Shown one piece after another: positions 1-11,100 of a stretch of 64,000 nucleotides of DNA. The notes below the pieces were generated by a model that saw only the letters and a list, made by a program, of their open reading frames with translations, was not told where the DNA came from and made no database searches. The DNA comes from Clytia hemisphaerica (taxonomy: Eukaryota; Cnidaria; Hydrozoa; Leptothecata; Clytiidae): positions 1,612,001-1,676,000 of the forward strand of contig CACVBU010000178.1 of assembly GCA_902728285.1 (NCBI GenBank). The letters are read 5' to 3'. Position 1 is the first letter of the stretch. Each line of letters starts with the position of its first letter. Made by a program: the position numbers and the translations under genes.

Positions 1-717
1 GGTCGAGTCAATATCAGATGCATCGTAGTTTAGTCGATACCAATCAGTTTCACTTTCGACTATGACATTATGAATCATTTTCATTTGAGTAATTCCATCC
101 CAATTGGTTCCTCTCACCAACCAATCATGTCCTTCATCCGTTGTCAACAAATTGAGAAGCTCGTTTCCAAGGTAATATTCTCCTTCCTCGTTCCCAAACC
201 CCTCTTTGAATTCTCTCCAGTTACGATTCATGAATCTGACAGATCCATCAAAACGGCGCTGAAAGGCCATCCATCCGCCACCAGCGTGTTGCATCAAACA
301 AAAAACACGGCGTCGGTATTTCCCCAATAGAAAAACATCGTAAATGCCGTCTTCCCGTGCACCATAATTGAACCAAGCGGCGCAATCTTTGAGCATCAAA
401 ATCGAATAATATTTTGTTGTGCTGCTTGCTTTCAATTCTCTAACTTGTTGATCTTGATAGAATTCGAAATCAATATCATAAAAATGACATTCTCCATAAA
501 TTCCACTTCTTTGCAGCGAGAGAGTATAATCAAACGAACGGCATTCTGGGGTTAAAGAACAAATACTGATGCATCTTGGGTAGGGTGTTTCTTGAATTGT
601 ATTGTAAGGCGTAGCATTGATTGTTTTACCAGTGGAAACTAATTCAAAAACTCTTTGCCCGGAAACAAATGTTTGAAATTTCAATATTATGTAGATTATG
701 ATTTTGATATTCACCAT
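1..717 (-). CDS. Secreted PAN/apple + fibrinogen-related domain protein, first exon (partial, runs off the left edge)
   Basis: Reading the minus strand from the ATG at 717-715 gives 239 uninterrupted codons to the window edge. Residues 1-19 are a hydrophobic, signal-peptide-like start (MVNIKIIIYIIL...). Residues about 45-80 hold four cysteines (C49, C53, C59, C77) around a CRSFDY block, as in PAN/apple modules. From residue about 110 the sequence is a fibrinogen C-terminal domain: DCAAWFNYGAREDGIY, then CLMQHAGGGWMAFQRR with the paired cysteines C112 and C140, then NWREFKEGFGNEEGEYYLGN. Families of this type (ficolins, tenascin- and angiopoietin-like lectins) are extracellular and bind carbohydrate or protein ligands. 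Roughly the last 90 residues of the usual 215-residue domain lie outside the window, including the calcium site. Its partner is not visible. It lies on the same strand as, and just downstream of, the TTLL10-like exons, so it may be nested in an intron of that gene. Confidence 0.88.
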   Translation of the reverse strand, partial: MVNIKIIIYIILKFQTFVSGQRVFELVSTGKTINATPYNTIQETPYPRCISICSLTPECRSFDYTLSLQRSGIYGECHFYDIDFEFYQDQQVRELKASSTTKYYSILMLKDCAAWFNYGAREDGIYDVFLLGKYRRRVFCLMQHAGGGWMAFQRRFDGSVRFMNRNWREFKEGFGNEEGEYYLGNELLNLLTTDEGHDWLVRGTNWDGITQMKMIHNVIVESETDWYRLNYDASDIDST

Positions 718-896
718 CCTAGAGGAATCACTACTTATAAAACTAGATGGCAATATAGTCTTTAGTTTTATATATCAAAATCCAACGAAAAATTTTTCGA
801 TCTTGACAAAGTTATATATTTTGTTAAATCAAATTTGTTTCAAAAGAAAATTTATTTTTAGAAGTTCGAATTTAAACCAATCAAAATAAAGCAGTA

Positions 897-1046
897 TCCA
901 GTACCGTAGACAGGAGGAGAGCAAAATTTGTGTAGGAGAGCAGATTTTTATGACACTATTATTATCCACTCGTCATATAAAAGGATAATTTACTGTCATA
1001 AAAATCAGCTCTCCTACACAAATTTTGCGCCCCTCATGTCTACGCT
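897..1046. repeat. Hairpin (MITE-like palindrome)
   Basis: The left part (GTGTAGGAGAGCAGATTTTT) returns as its reverse complement (AAAAATCAGCTCTCCTACAC) about 60 bases later, and GTAGACAGGAGG pairs with the CATGTCTACG end. This is a foldback element with no coding content. The stretch 718-2107 otherwise holds only this hairpin, a SINE and AT-rich DNA. Confidence 0.65.
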
Positions 1047-1499
1047 ACTGGATGAGACCATTAGCTTCCTTGATTGTTTACATTACCTTGCTGACAGCAT
1101 CAAACGGAATCAAAATAGATTTTTGAAATTGTTTATAATAAATTTTAAACTTTGTTTACATCTTTTTCAAGGATGTCCGATTCGTTTAAAGTAAGGATAA
1201 AAACACGAAAACATGATTTAAATTATTGAATTTTTGACTTTTTTTGCTTGACATTAACGTCCAAACAGAACGTCGAATTTAAAACAGAGCCTACTTCACA
1301 AGTCCATAGTAATGTCAAAATTGTTTCGATACCTATTCGGGGAAAGAAATATCGGGGAAAGAAATATCGGGGAAAGTGGCGAAAATTTTGAGGGGGTAAT
1401 TTTATCACCCAACCAAAACTTTTACTCGATTTTTTTATTCCTGATTAAAACTTGACAAATAAGAATTTTTTTTGAAATCTTAGTAAGTTAAAGAGTGAG

Positions 1500-1790
1500 C
1501 TAAAAGGTTGGTCTAAACGCCTGCTCCAAGGAGCTCATAATTAAGTCTGCAGTCGAAGTCTCCTCTTTTCATAGCTATCTACCCAAAGGTAGACGCCACT
1601 CCTTCTCCCTGGATTGCTCCACTTCTCCTTGATCCATTAATTGCTGAGCATCAAAGCAGAGAGGCATCAAGTGCCATTTTGTACTAAGTACGTAGTCTTT
1701 GGTGTGACCCAGCCGGGGATTGAACCAACAAGCTTGCACATCGTATCCGAACGCTACCTTTGCACTACGGTCGATAAAAGAGCTTGTCTG
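1500..1790 (-). mobile_element. tRNA-derived SINE, family 1
   Basis: On the minus strand 1785-1700 looks tRNA-like: a box-A-like TAGTGCAAAGGTAGCG, then a box-B-like GGTTCAATCCCC about 40 bases on. A tail follows that is shared with 5420-5640 (AGTCTGCA, TCTCCTTTT, GGTAGACGCCA / GGTAGGACGCCA, CCTTCTCCCTGGA / CCTTTCCCTGGA on the plus strand). The open frames crossing it are by-products of the repeat. Confidence 0.6.
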
Positions 1791-2107
1791 TATACAGACC
1801 CAGTATCTACGGCTAATTTCAAAATTCATTGCCGTAGAGGGTCTGTTGTTATTGTCTTTTCCGATTTGAAATTTTTCAAACCGACCGCTGCGATGGAGTG
1901 TTGGTGAGAAAGGGGAGACGGTAAGAGAAATGTTGCTATTTATAAATCATAATTATACTTCATCACAGAGTGTTCTGTACGGGAACTTTTTTATCAAGCA
2001 GACAATGTGCACGGAGTATACTACGAAGCAATAAACACGAGATACACTATGGTAAAGAGTATAAAAGAGCAGGAGCTTACATTTTAAATCCTAAAGTAGC
2101 TACTTAC

Positions 2108-5100
2108 AGTAAATTCATTAAAGACCCAATCATGTGATATGGATTTGTCTTCACCAACATGATGATTGATATACTCATTAAATTGGTTGAAATCCATGAC
2201 AGATTCTTCTTTCTTCTCTTTATATGAAGGATGCTTTCTCTGTACAAACTAAAAATAAAATTTAAGATTGATTTTAAAGATATTTTTTACACAAGTGTTC
2301 CCGTTTCATATCAGACACGTATTTGATATCAGGAAAGTGTCTGCCTATTGTTATATTGTGCTGATATAAGCAAAAAATGTTTTTTTCTCCATACTTTCTG
2401 GCCAATCTTGTTCGGTGTCAATGCAATGTGAAAAAGCCTGTAAATTAAAATTGATGAGTAAGCAAACGATTTCACTCTTGTTTAGAAAAAAAAACCTTTA
2501 AAATACCGATTCATGGATATTAGCCCGTGACCATTGGCCCCACTTTTTTGCAGACTATATTTCTTTAAAAGTCAAAAACCTTAAAAATTGAATTTGTGTC
2601 CAATTATTTGTGTCGAAAGATTTTATGCTAAAAAGTCAAAAAAATGCAAATATTTGACAAAAATCCACTTTTTTGAGATTTTGACCGAGTGATCCAAGAA
2701 CCTCCAAATTTGGCCCTGCCTTACTTGATTCTGTCTTGTAGTGAATTAATTTGAAGTTTTACTATTGGGCATCTTTCCGTCGTTCAGGCAGGTCCTTCTA
2801 GATCCGGAGAAATACACAATAAGAGCGCTCTACGTCAAAATTTGAAACTTATGGAAGTTTTTTTTGGACCACCCGGTAAACCTTTGAAGTTTGAACTAGC
2901 GATTTTCATGGCACTTAAAGGGTTAATGCGCAAAAACCGTTATCTGGTATGAGATTATGAGAAATTGGGACGTTTTATTGGACTTTTTTAACACCAGTTA
3001 AAGGGACATAAAAGTAGTCACGAAATTTGTAAACAAACCGTATGCAGCGGGAAACAAAATCAAAACAAATGTCACATGTCAAAATAAAAAAAATAATTGT
3101 TTCAATTGTTTGACAAGTTTGTTTTGGACACGTGAGTTTAATTGTTCTCTTTAATGAAACGTGGTTCGCACAATGTTTACATTTTACTACTTTATGTCCC
3201 TTTAAGATGAGCATCAATACTTAAAAAACTACAAGTTATTTATAGAATAAGATCTTAGTCTCCAATGGCTGATTTATAAGGATAAGGATAAGGATAAGGA
3301 TACATTAAGGGTTAGAACGGTAATTCTAGGGAAATATAAGTAGATAGGAGATACTTTAAGGGCAGAAACTTTCGCGGGCAGAAACTTTCGCGTTTTTCGC
3401 GTTTTTGGCATTTTTTCGCGAATGTAAGAAATTAAACAAGAAATTCGCGAAAGTTAATTTCGCGAAAAATGAAATTTTCCTAAAATCGCGAAAGTTTTTT
3501 CCAAGTTTTAAAAGCCGAGGAGAGTCGATATTATCGATATTATCGCAGTGACTAGGATTCGGAATGAGAGGAAGAAGTGCAAATAGTTTATTTTTCATTT
3601 ATTAGCATATCACTCTTTTGATTGAAGAAAAAAATGAGATTTGAAATAATTTTTCATTCACTTTCCCTAGCCACTCGCGATAGTTATTGCTACTAAAATT
3701 GAACATTCACAAAAAACCGCGAAAGTTTCTTCCGTAAATTTTCTTCAATTTCGCGACTTTTCGGTCTCGCGAAAGTTTCTGCCCTTAAAGTATATCACAT
3801 TCCCCAAAAATTATGATAACGAGACAAAAATGTATTAAGAATTATTAAACACACAGAATACACGGATTGCAAAATTACATCAATCCAGTCAAAAAATGTG
3901 ATTACTCGAAAAAGTTAACGTGTTTTTATTCCCATGTTACTTGCTTTACAATATACAGTTGATAACTTATATTAGTGTCAATAAATTCGAACCAATCAGA
4001 ATTAAATATCATGTAACAAGCACATAAAATTTTTGAGTAAAAACGTGATTTGTCTACAGACTTTAATTTTTCAACCTGTGTATACACCTTTTCGACCGTA
4101 GCCGCCAATAGACGATATCGGCTTCACATGAAAACTCAGATTTAACCCACGAGAATTGCCCACAATGCTTTGTGCGAAAATAATTTCACCGTGAACTTTT
4201 TTCCGCACAAAGAACTGTGGGCAATTCTCGGGGGTCAAGTATGAGTTTTCACGTTAAGCCGATATCGTCTATTGCCTTGCGGGCATTTTTCTGTCCGTTT
4301 TACCAACCTAAAACCGACCCAGTCTTTTTTTCACACCTAAATACAATAGAAAAAATGTTAAAAAAGAATTGGATCGATTTAGGGTGGTAAAACGGACAAA
4401 AAAATGCCCGCGCGGCAATTGGCGGCTACGGTCGAAAAGGCGTATTGAGGTTTCTTTATGACAAAGAAGAGAGATTAAAATTAATTTACCTGATTTGTAA
4501 GATGTGCGTGTATATCTAAATCATCAACAGTATACGGTACACAAGATAAGCGGACGTAACCTTTATGATAGAATGCAATATACGGACAAGTCGAAGCAAT
4601 TAACATGTAGACTCGAATGTCAAATTTGAAACCGTTGATAAGCAAAGGTTTCTTGATATACCTAAAAAAGCATAAAAAAGCATGATATTCAATGCTTTTG
4701 AATATAGTATTATGCTTGTGACAAGTTCTTCTTTGTATTCCAAGAAACCCGGTTGTACGGTAAGTAATTCAGGTAGATTTGGTAGGGGCTCCCGAACATC
4801 AAATCCGGAATTGAACAGTATTCCGGGATTTGTCGGATAAATTACCGGTACTCGTCAGGAAAGTGTTTAGCGGAATTGAGAAATTTTATGCCGGTACAAC
4901 GGATATTTTATGAAAAAAATATTCCGAAGCCAACCACATGGTACGCTATGCTTGATTCAAATTTAAATTTTATTTCTTCAATGCTGTCCCGAGGGTACAA
5001 CGCACAGCTACCGAAAAAAATGAACCCTAAATGGGAAAGAAACTGTAGGTATTATATATTCGAAATGTTTTACTTTTTCCAAAAAAATCCACCCTTAAGG

Positions 5101-8100
5101 AACTGATTTTTTTTCTTTGGGGTTTCGCAGCGTTCTTGACGGTAGTCGTGGAAGTAAAAAAGTACCTCCAAACTAGACCACAAACTACAGTCTATCTTAT
5201 AACTTGAATATCGCCTACTTTTGAATGATTCGTTCTTGGATTTTCATCTTTGGACACTTTCGATCAGATAGTTCACGTTGTAAGCCTTCTAGACTTGTAA
5301 CAAGAAATATGCCTTTCCCTTGGTTACGACCAGACGGTTTGCAAATCCAGATTTCTCCCTCTAAATAAACAAAAGAAGTAAAAAAGCAGAGTAAAAGACT
5401 GTTTAAATAATTTAAGAAGAGCTTACTCTTTGGTTACTTATAACTCAGTCTGCAACCCCAGTCGAGGGCAAATCGAAGGCTCTCTTTTCTCTAGATGTCC
5501 ACCCGAAGTAAGGGTAGGACGCCAATCCTTTCCCTGGAATTCTTAAAATACCTATATGAAAACAAATTTGCGGCTTGATATTCTGCTTCTTCTCTCGATG
5601 AGAAAAAGGGTTTCCCTTCTTCTTAGTCTCAAAATACAAGGAGAGATTAGTAATTTCTTAGATTATTGAAAGTGTTAGTCTAAACTAAATTTGCGTACTG
5701 AGCCAGTTGTCAATGGAACTTTATAAATTCACTCAAAAACAAGATGGACTTAAGTGTAGGTGATTAGGCACTAACCTTTATACTGTCGCTTGAATTCGTT
5801 ATATTCGGATAGATTACTTATGATGTATGACTTCATGAAAAATTCTGATGATCGTAGGTACTTCTTGTTACTTCAAAAAAGAATTTAAAACTGTTATGGG
5901 TATAGGAAATACAGTTAACTTTCTCTAATTCGAACTTAAACTGGGAACCTTATCAGTTTGAATTACAAAGAAATTCGAACTATACACCCCTGTCTCATAG
6001 CCCCTACTGGAACTTTTTTTCTCAATGGGGATATAAAAATTTCCATTAAAATCCCAATGGGGATAGAAATTCTATTGTTCTAAGGTTAAAAAATCCAGTG
6101 GGATGGTTTTGCAGTACAATTTTTAAACATTGAATTTCGAATGGGGATGAAATCAAAGTCATTTTCCAAGTGGGGCCGAAATTCCAGGGTATTTTACCAC
6201 CGGGGACGAAGTTTTTGCCAAATTTTCTGTGACACAGGGGTGTAATTATAGAAAGTATTTTAAGAGGGTTTCTCCTTGACGAGGACTGGAAACTATTTCA
6301 AATGGTAGAAGTTTTTAACTAAACGACTTTTTTATTAAGCGAAGGTCTACTGTAAGTAAACTTGGTCAATCGAGCCTACAATCGAAAAAAATACAGGCGA
6401 ATATCTTTTTTTAAATGTTGGTTCAAAAGTTGGATTCACTTGCGCCGGCTTTTACTTCTGAATGGATAAAATAAACGACGTACAGTTGACTCTCTCTAAC
6501 TCGATCCTCAAGAGACCAAGAATGTTCTTCGAATTAGAAAAAGATCCGAATTATAGAAAGTATTTTATACTAATTTCTAGCTGAAGGGACCAATATTTTA
6601 GTTCGAATTATAGAGAGATTCGAATAGTAGAGGTTCGAATTAGAGAGAGTTAACTGTATGTCTCAAATTCAAAATTATTACCTTTTATTTCTTTGATCAC
6701 TCTCCCGTAACAATTTCACCAAACCAACCTTTGTGGTCATGCAACCAATTTTTTGAATGTGATTCACAATTTGAACCGCTAAGAATAAAAATATTGCACA
6801 GTTATTTCATCCAATACAGGTAACTTTATTACGAGCCAGTAAATAGGATGTTCTATTTATTCGTAACAGGCTCAAATATTCTTAAAAATATTCTTATAGT
6901 ATATAATGTTCTTGATAAGTACTTAATTAACTTAAATTATAGCTCAAAAAAGTATTTCGTCAACCATTTCTAAAATTTGAGGCTGAGGCTTAATTTGTTC
7001 TTCGGTTTCGGCCAAAATTGAGCCACGTGTTCTTATGATAATTGTTCTTACAAAAATGCGTGTATTAGATTGGGCTTTCCCATAAAATTTCCATACAGGG
7101 GGGTGGACGAACCTTTTCAAGGCAAGGAAAGATTTTTAGAAATATGTGAATACCCCCTGGAAAATGTCAAAATTTGCAAACTTTGTAAAAGAACCCTTAG
7201 AAAAAAGAAGTCTTGGAAAAATTATATTTTCATATCTTAAAAGTGAGGGTGGACAACTAAAATGAGTCTTTTACCCCCTGGAAATCTTGAAATAACCTTT
7301 TACCCCCTGGAAATTCTTCTCTGATTACCCCCTGGATATAAAATGGAATGGCCCATTAAATTACTTTCAAGTTTATGAGGCAGCTTATGAATTTATGAAT
7401 AAAGAAGTATGAACAAAAGATACTGGGGATGTGTGGTTAATTGATCAGGTGCTGCTAAAGAGTCTTTCAGGGTTGAGTATTGGTATGTAAACTCGTTTCC
7501 CCACCAAGAAAATTTTTTACATTTTGCAAGAATCAACTTTCGCGAATTGTGCTTTTAAAAAACTTTAAAGATTTTTTTGGTTTGTTTTTAATACAAATTT
7601 TCACTTATATTTGTTAAACAGACAGTAAAGCCTGGCTTGATTTACATTCTTCACCAAACGTAAAGGTATCTAAAAATTATCACTGGTTTTTAGTTTTACG
7701 GTAAACAAGCATGCCCCTCCCCACTTTTTTGCAGACCATGCCATTTCTTCGTCGCCCGACCATGGTGGGCGACATTCTTTTCCTAAATATTGGCCGCCCC
7801 ACCCCCCCCCCCACTCAAAACGGCTCGCCGGGGCCCATGACAAGACGAGATTTTGAACAAAGAAAACTTAAATCGCATAACTTACAAGGATCAAATGCAT
7901 TGTAATTGATATTCCTTTTCACTTCCGTCCATTTTAAGAAGAAGAATTCATCTTTTTCAGTACGCTTCAAACCATGTTTGGATAAATAGTTTTCAATGCT
8001 TAAAAGAAAAAACAAAATGAAATCCAATGCACAATCCAATGATCATTTAACCAAATAACCCTTTTAAGAGACCGTTTTGTGGTCCAAAAAACACAATATC

Positions 8101-11100
8101 TCCTTTTCTTATTAGCCGATTTTATGTAATTACCTTTTTCAGGACGGCGACGGCGGCGCGACTGAAACAATTTTGAACGATTTGATTCAGAAAATCGAGG
8201 ACGATAAATTGATTGATCTACCGTCGTCCTCGATCAGTAAGGATGTAGTCCAACCGTAGTCAAACCGTAGTCCAACCGTAGTCAAACCGTAGTCAAACCG
8301 TAGTCAAACCGTAGTCAAACCGTAGTCAAACCGTAGTCAAACCGTAGTCAAACCGTAGTAAGGATGTAGTCAAACCGTAGTCAAACCGTAGTCAAACCGT
8401 AGTAAGGATGTAGTCAAACCGTAGTCAAAAACACAGTGTACATAAACTTGGGATGCGTAGAAAAGGTGACTGGCACCTTCCGAAAAAAAATAATAAAAAG
8501 GGATGCCAAGGAAGAGAATCCTTTCTTAGGGAGGGGGTTTATACGAATCCTACATTTTTTAATCGTGATTCTCTTCAGTTTATTTTCGTACTTTCAGAGG
8601 GAGGAATATTTTTCCAGACTTGAAAAGCAATAAAACCTTTTGAGAAATCGCCATTCTTCAAGGTAAAGAAGATGCTAAGACCTTTATACGAAACGTGTTG
8701 GTTATAAGGAGCGATGGCCAAGTGGTCAGCGCCTCAAACCAGGAATTCGCGCTTCGAATCCCCACTTCTTCCTTTCAGTTCATAGATAGCCGAGCCGTCT
8801 GGTCGTGGACCCCTTGAAAATATTCGAAAGATTGTCTAAAAGTCCTAGATTACTGGGCTATCCACGTAAAATATCGACTCTTAAAGCCTATGCGATAAGA
8901 AAACTGTCCTTTTTCCTCAAGAAAGAATCAATACATACATTGCAACACCGTTCTTTCCACCAATAAAAAACGTTTTCGATGGATTATGATGAAGATCTGA
9001 TACTTTCTTTGGAGAAACCTTTTTCGATGATTTGGCTTGAATTGCAGCGACAGGTTTTTGTGGCGATGAGGTGCAATCTTCGTTAGTATTCTTTTCATTG
9101 TTCGTTTTGGTTTCCAATTGTTTTCTTGGATAATCTTCTGATTCTTGCTTTGTATCTTTCATGTTATTTGAAACCTTGGAACCTACAAATGTGAAAATTA
9201 ATGAGCTTATGTTTCTCAAACCTCTTCTTTTTCACAATAATAAACAAGCTAGATGCTGAATGGATCTACCTGATGATGAAAGTTAGATAGCAATAAGGAG
9301 AAAAACGGAAACAATCCGTTAGAAAATATAATGTTTAGCGAAAAGGCATAACGCGTTAAATTTCATCATTGATTGTTGATGGGGAGAGGGAAGGGGAGAA
9401 GGGAAAAAATATATAAAAAGTTCCGGTTGCAGAAATCAGTTTTATTAACAATCGAATCATGCTTGGTGGTGGGAATTGCTATCAATGATGTTTTTTTTTT
9501 TGAGAAAAAACAAAGAAATGTTAGGAAAAAGTCCAATGAAAATCTGCAAAAAGGACGATCTCCGGCATATTTCCGGCAAAATTTTTCTCAAAAATCGGAC
9601 TCGGCCATGTTTTGGGCATTGCTAATACGCATCTTTGAGCAAAAAATCAGAAAAAACTAATGATAAAATCTCGAGAAAATGCCAAAAAAAAAGTTTTTCC
9701 GGCATATTTCCCGCATTTTCGGCCGGAAAAAGATTTTTTTCGAAAATCGGGCTCCGTCACATTTTGGGCATTGCCATTTTGCATCTTTGTGCCAAAAATC
9801 AGAAAAAAACTAATGAGCCAATCTCGAGAAAAGCTGGTAACAGACGGACGAACGAAACGAACGGACGGACGGACGGACGGACGGACAAAGGTTAATTTAT
9901 AGGACCTCCAGGTAGGTCCAAAAAAAGAAAATTAAATCACGCAATATGTATTGACGAGAAAAGGGACCAGAAAAGATGTTTTTGTATTATTTATCCCCAG
10001 TCCATCATAGAATGCGCTATTAAAGGGCAATGACCTCGGATTAGTGGCAAAACTACTATGCGCTGAAGTGAGTTAAATAAAACAAACACTATCACTACTG
10101 TAATAGATACAAAAATCAGTAGAAATAAACATGTAAAAAACATTAACCCGTATGTCGTAAAAGGAAAGTTTTAGACTTCAAACAAAGACATAAAAAGTAA
10201 ACCTCCATCAAGAAAAAACATTTCTATAGCTAAAATACGACTTCTACACGTTTTGAAGAATCAGCAAGAAAACTCTTTCTAGAAGCTTTCTAAATTGAAC
10301 TTTGAACCAACGTGGGAGGAACGTTTTGAAGAATCAGCAAGAAAACTCTTCCTAGAAGCTTTTCTAAATTGGACTTTGAACCAACGTGAGAAAAACGTTT
10401 TGAAACCTAAGCAAAAAAGACAACATCAAAAAGGTATAAATAGCCGAAGAAATCAAAAAGAGATCAGGTCAAGATTGGAGAAGAGAGAGGAAGGACACAA
10501 GGAAAAGTCACAAGAAGAAATTGGAAGTTGGAGAAATTGAAGAATAAGAATTATATTGTAACTAAGAGTGTGAATTTAAAGATAAAGAAAAGAATCTAAG
10601 GGAAAAGATTAAAGTTAAAAGCGAACCCCTTAAATATTCGTTGTCAATTTATTGTTTGGAAAGCTTGGAAATTAATTTATCAGTAACAAGTATTAACCTA
10701 CCTGTTACAATTGGCGCCCGACTCAGATACGTCCCGCCCTCAACTGGAAATTGGAAGGAATCATAAAAGAATACAAGGAATCATAGAGGAATATAAAGAA
10801 TCGAAGAAGAATACAAGAAGTCAGTAAAGAATACAAGAAATTTAAGAAGAACAAGAAGAATTATCAACGTGCTCGAGAACATACAATATAAAGGAATCAA
10901 ATTCAGGAATAACAAGGAGAACGGTTACAAGAGAAACAGACAAAACATTTGACAAAACAGTGGTGAAGTCAAGGGAAGAATTTATGAGAGTTGCAGGAGA
11001 AGAGAGAAGAAAAGAAATTGCTAAACTAAGGATAATTAAAAGTAAGGAAAGCATAATTAAAGTTAAACATAGATTATCCTCGATAAAAGTTGCTCTTCTA

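Noticed and set aside
1641..1907. 88-codon frame on the plus strand
   Set aside because: Falls within the SINE and starts at TTG; no protein family features.
8245..8428. Possible CRISPR-like array
   Set aside because: Units are contiguous 11-mers with no spacers, and the DNA is animal nuclear sequence.
9373..9902. Overlapping Lys-rich frames
   Set aside because: They lie wholly inside a repetitive element whose other copy does not keep the frames.
10295..10540. 81-codon frame present in both LTRs
   Set aside because: It starts at TTG with no ATG, and both copies exist only because the LTR is duplicated. It overlaps the TATA-like box.
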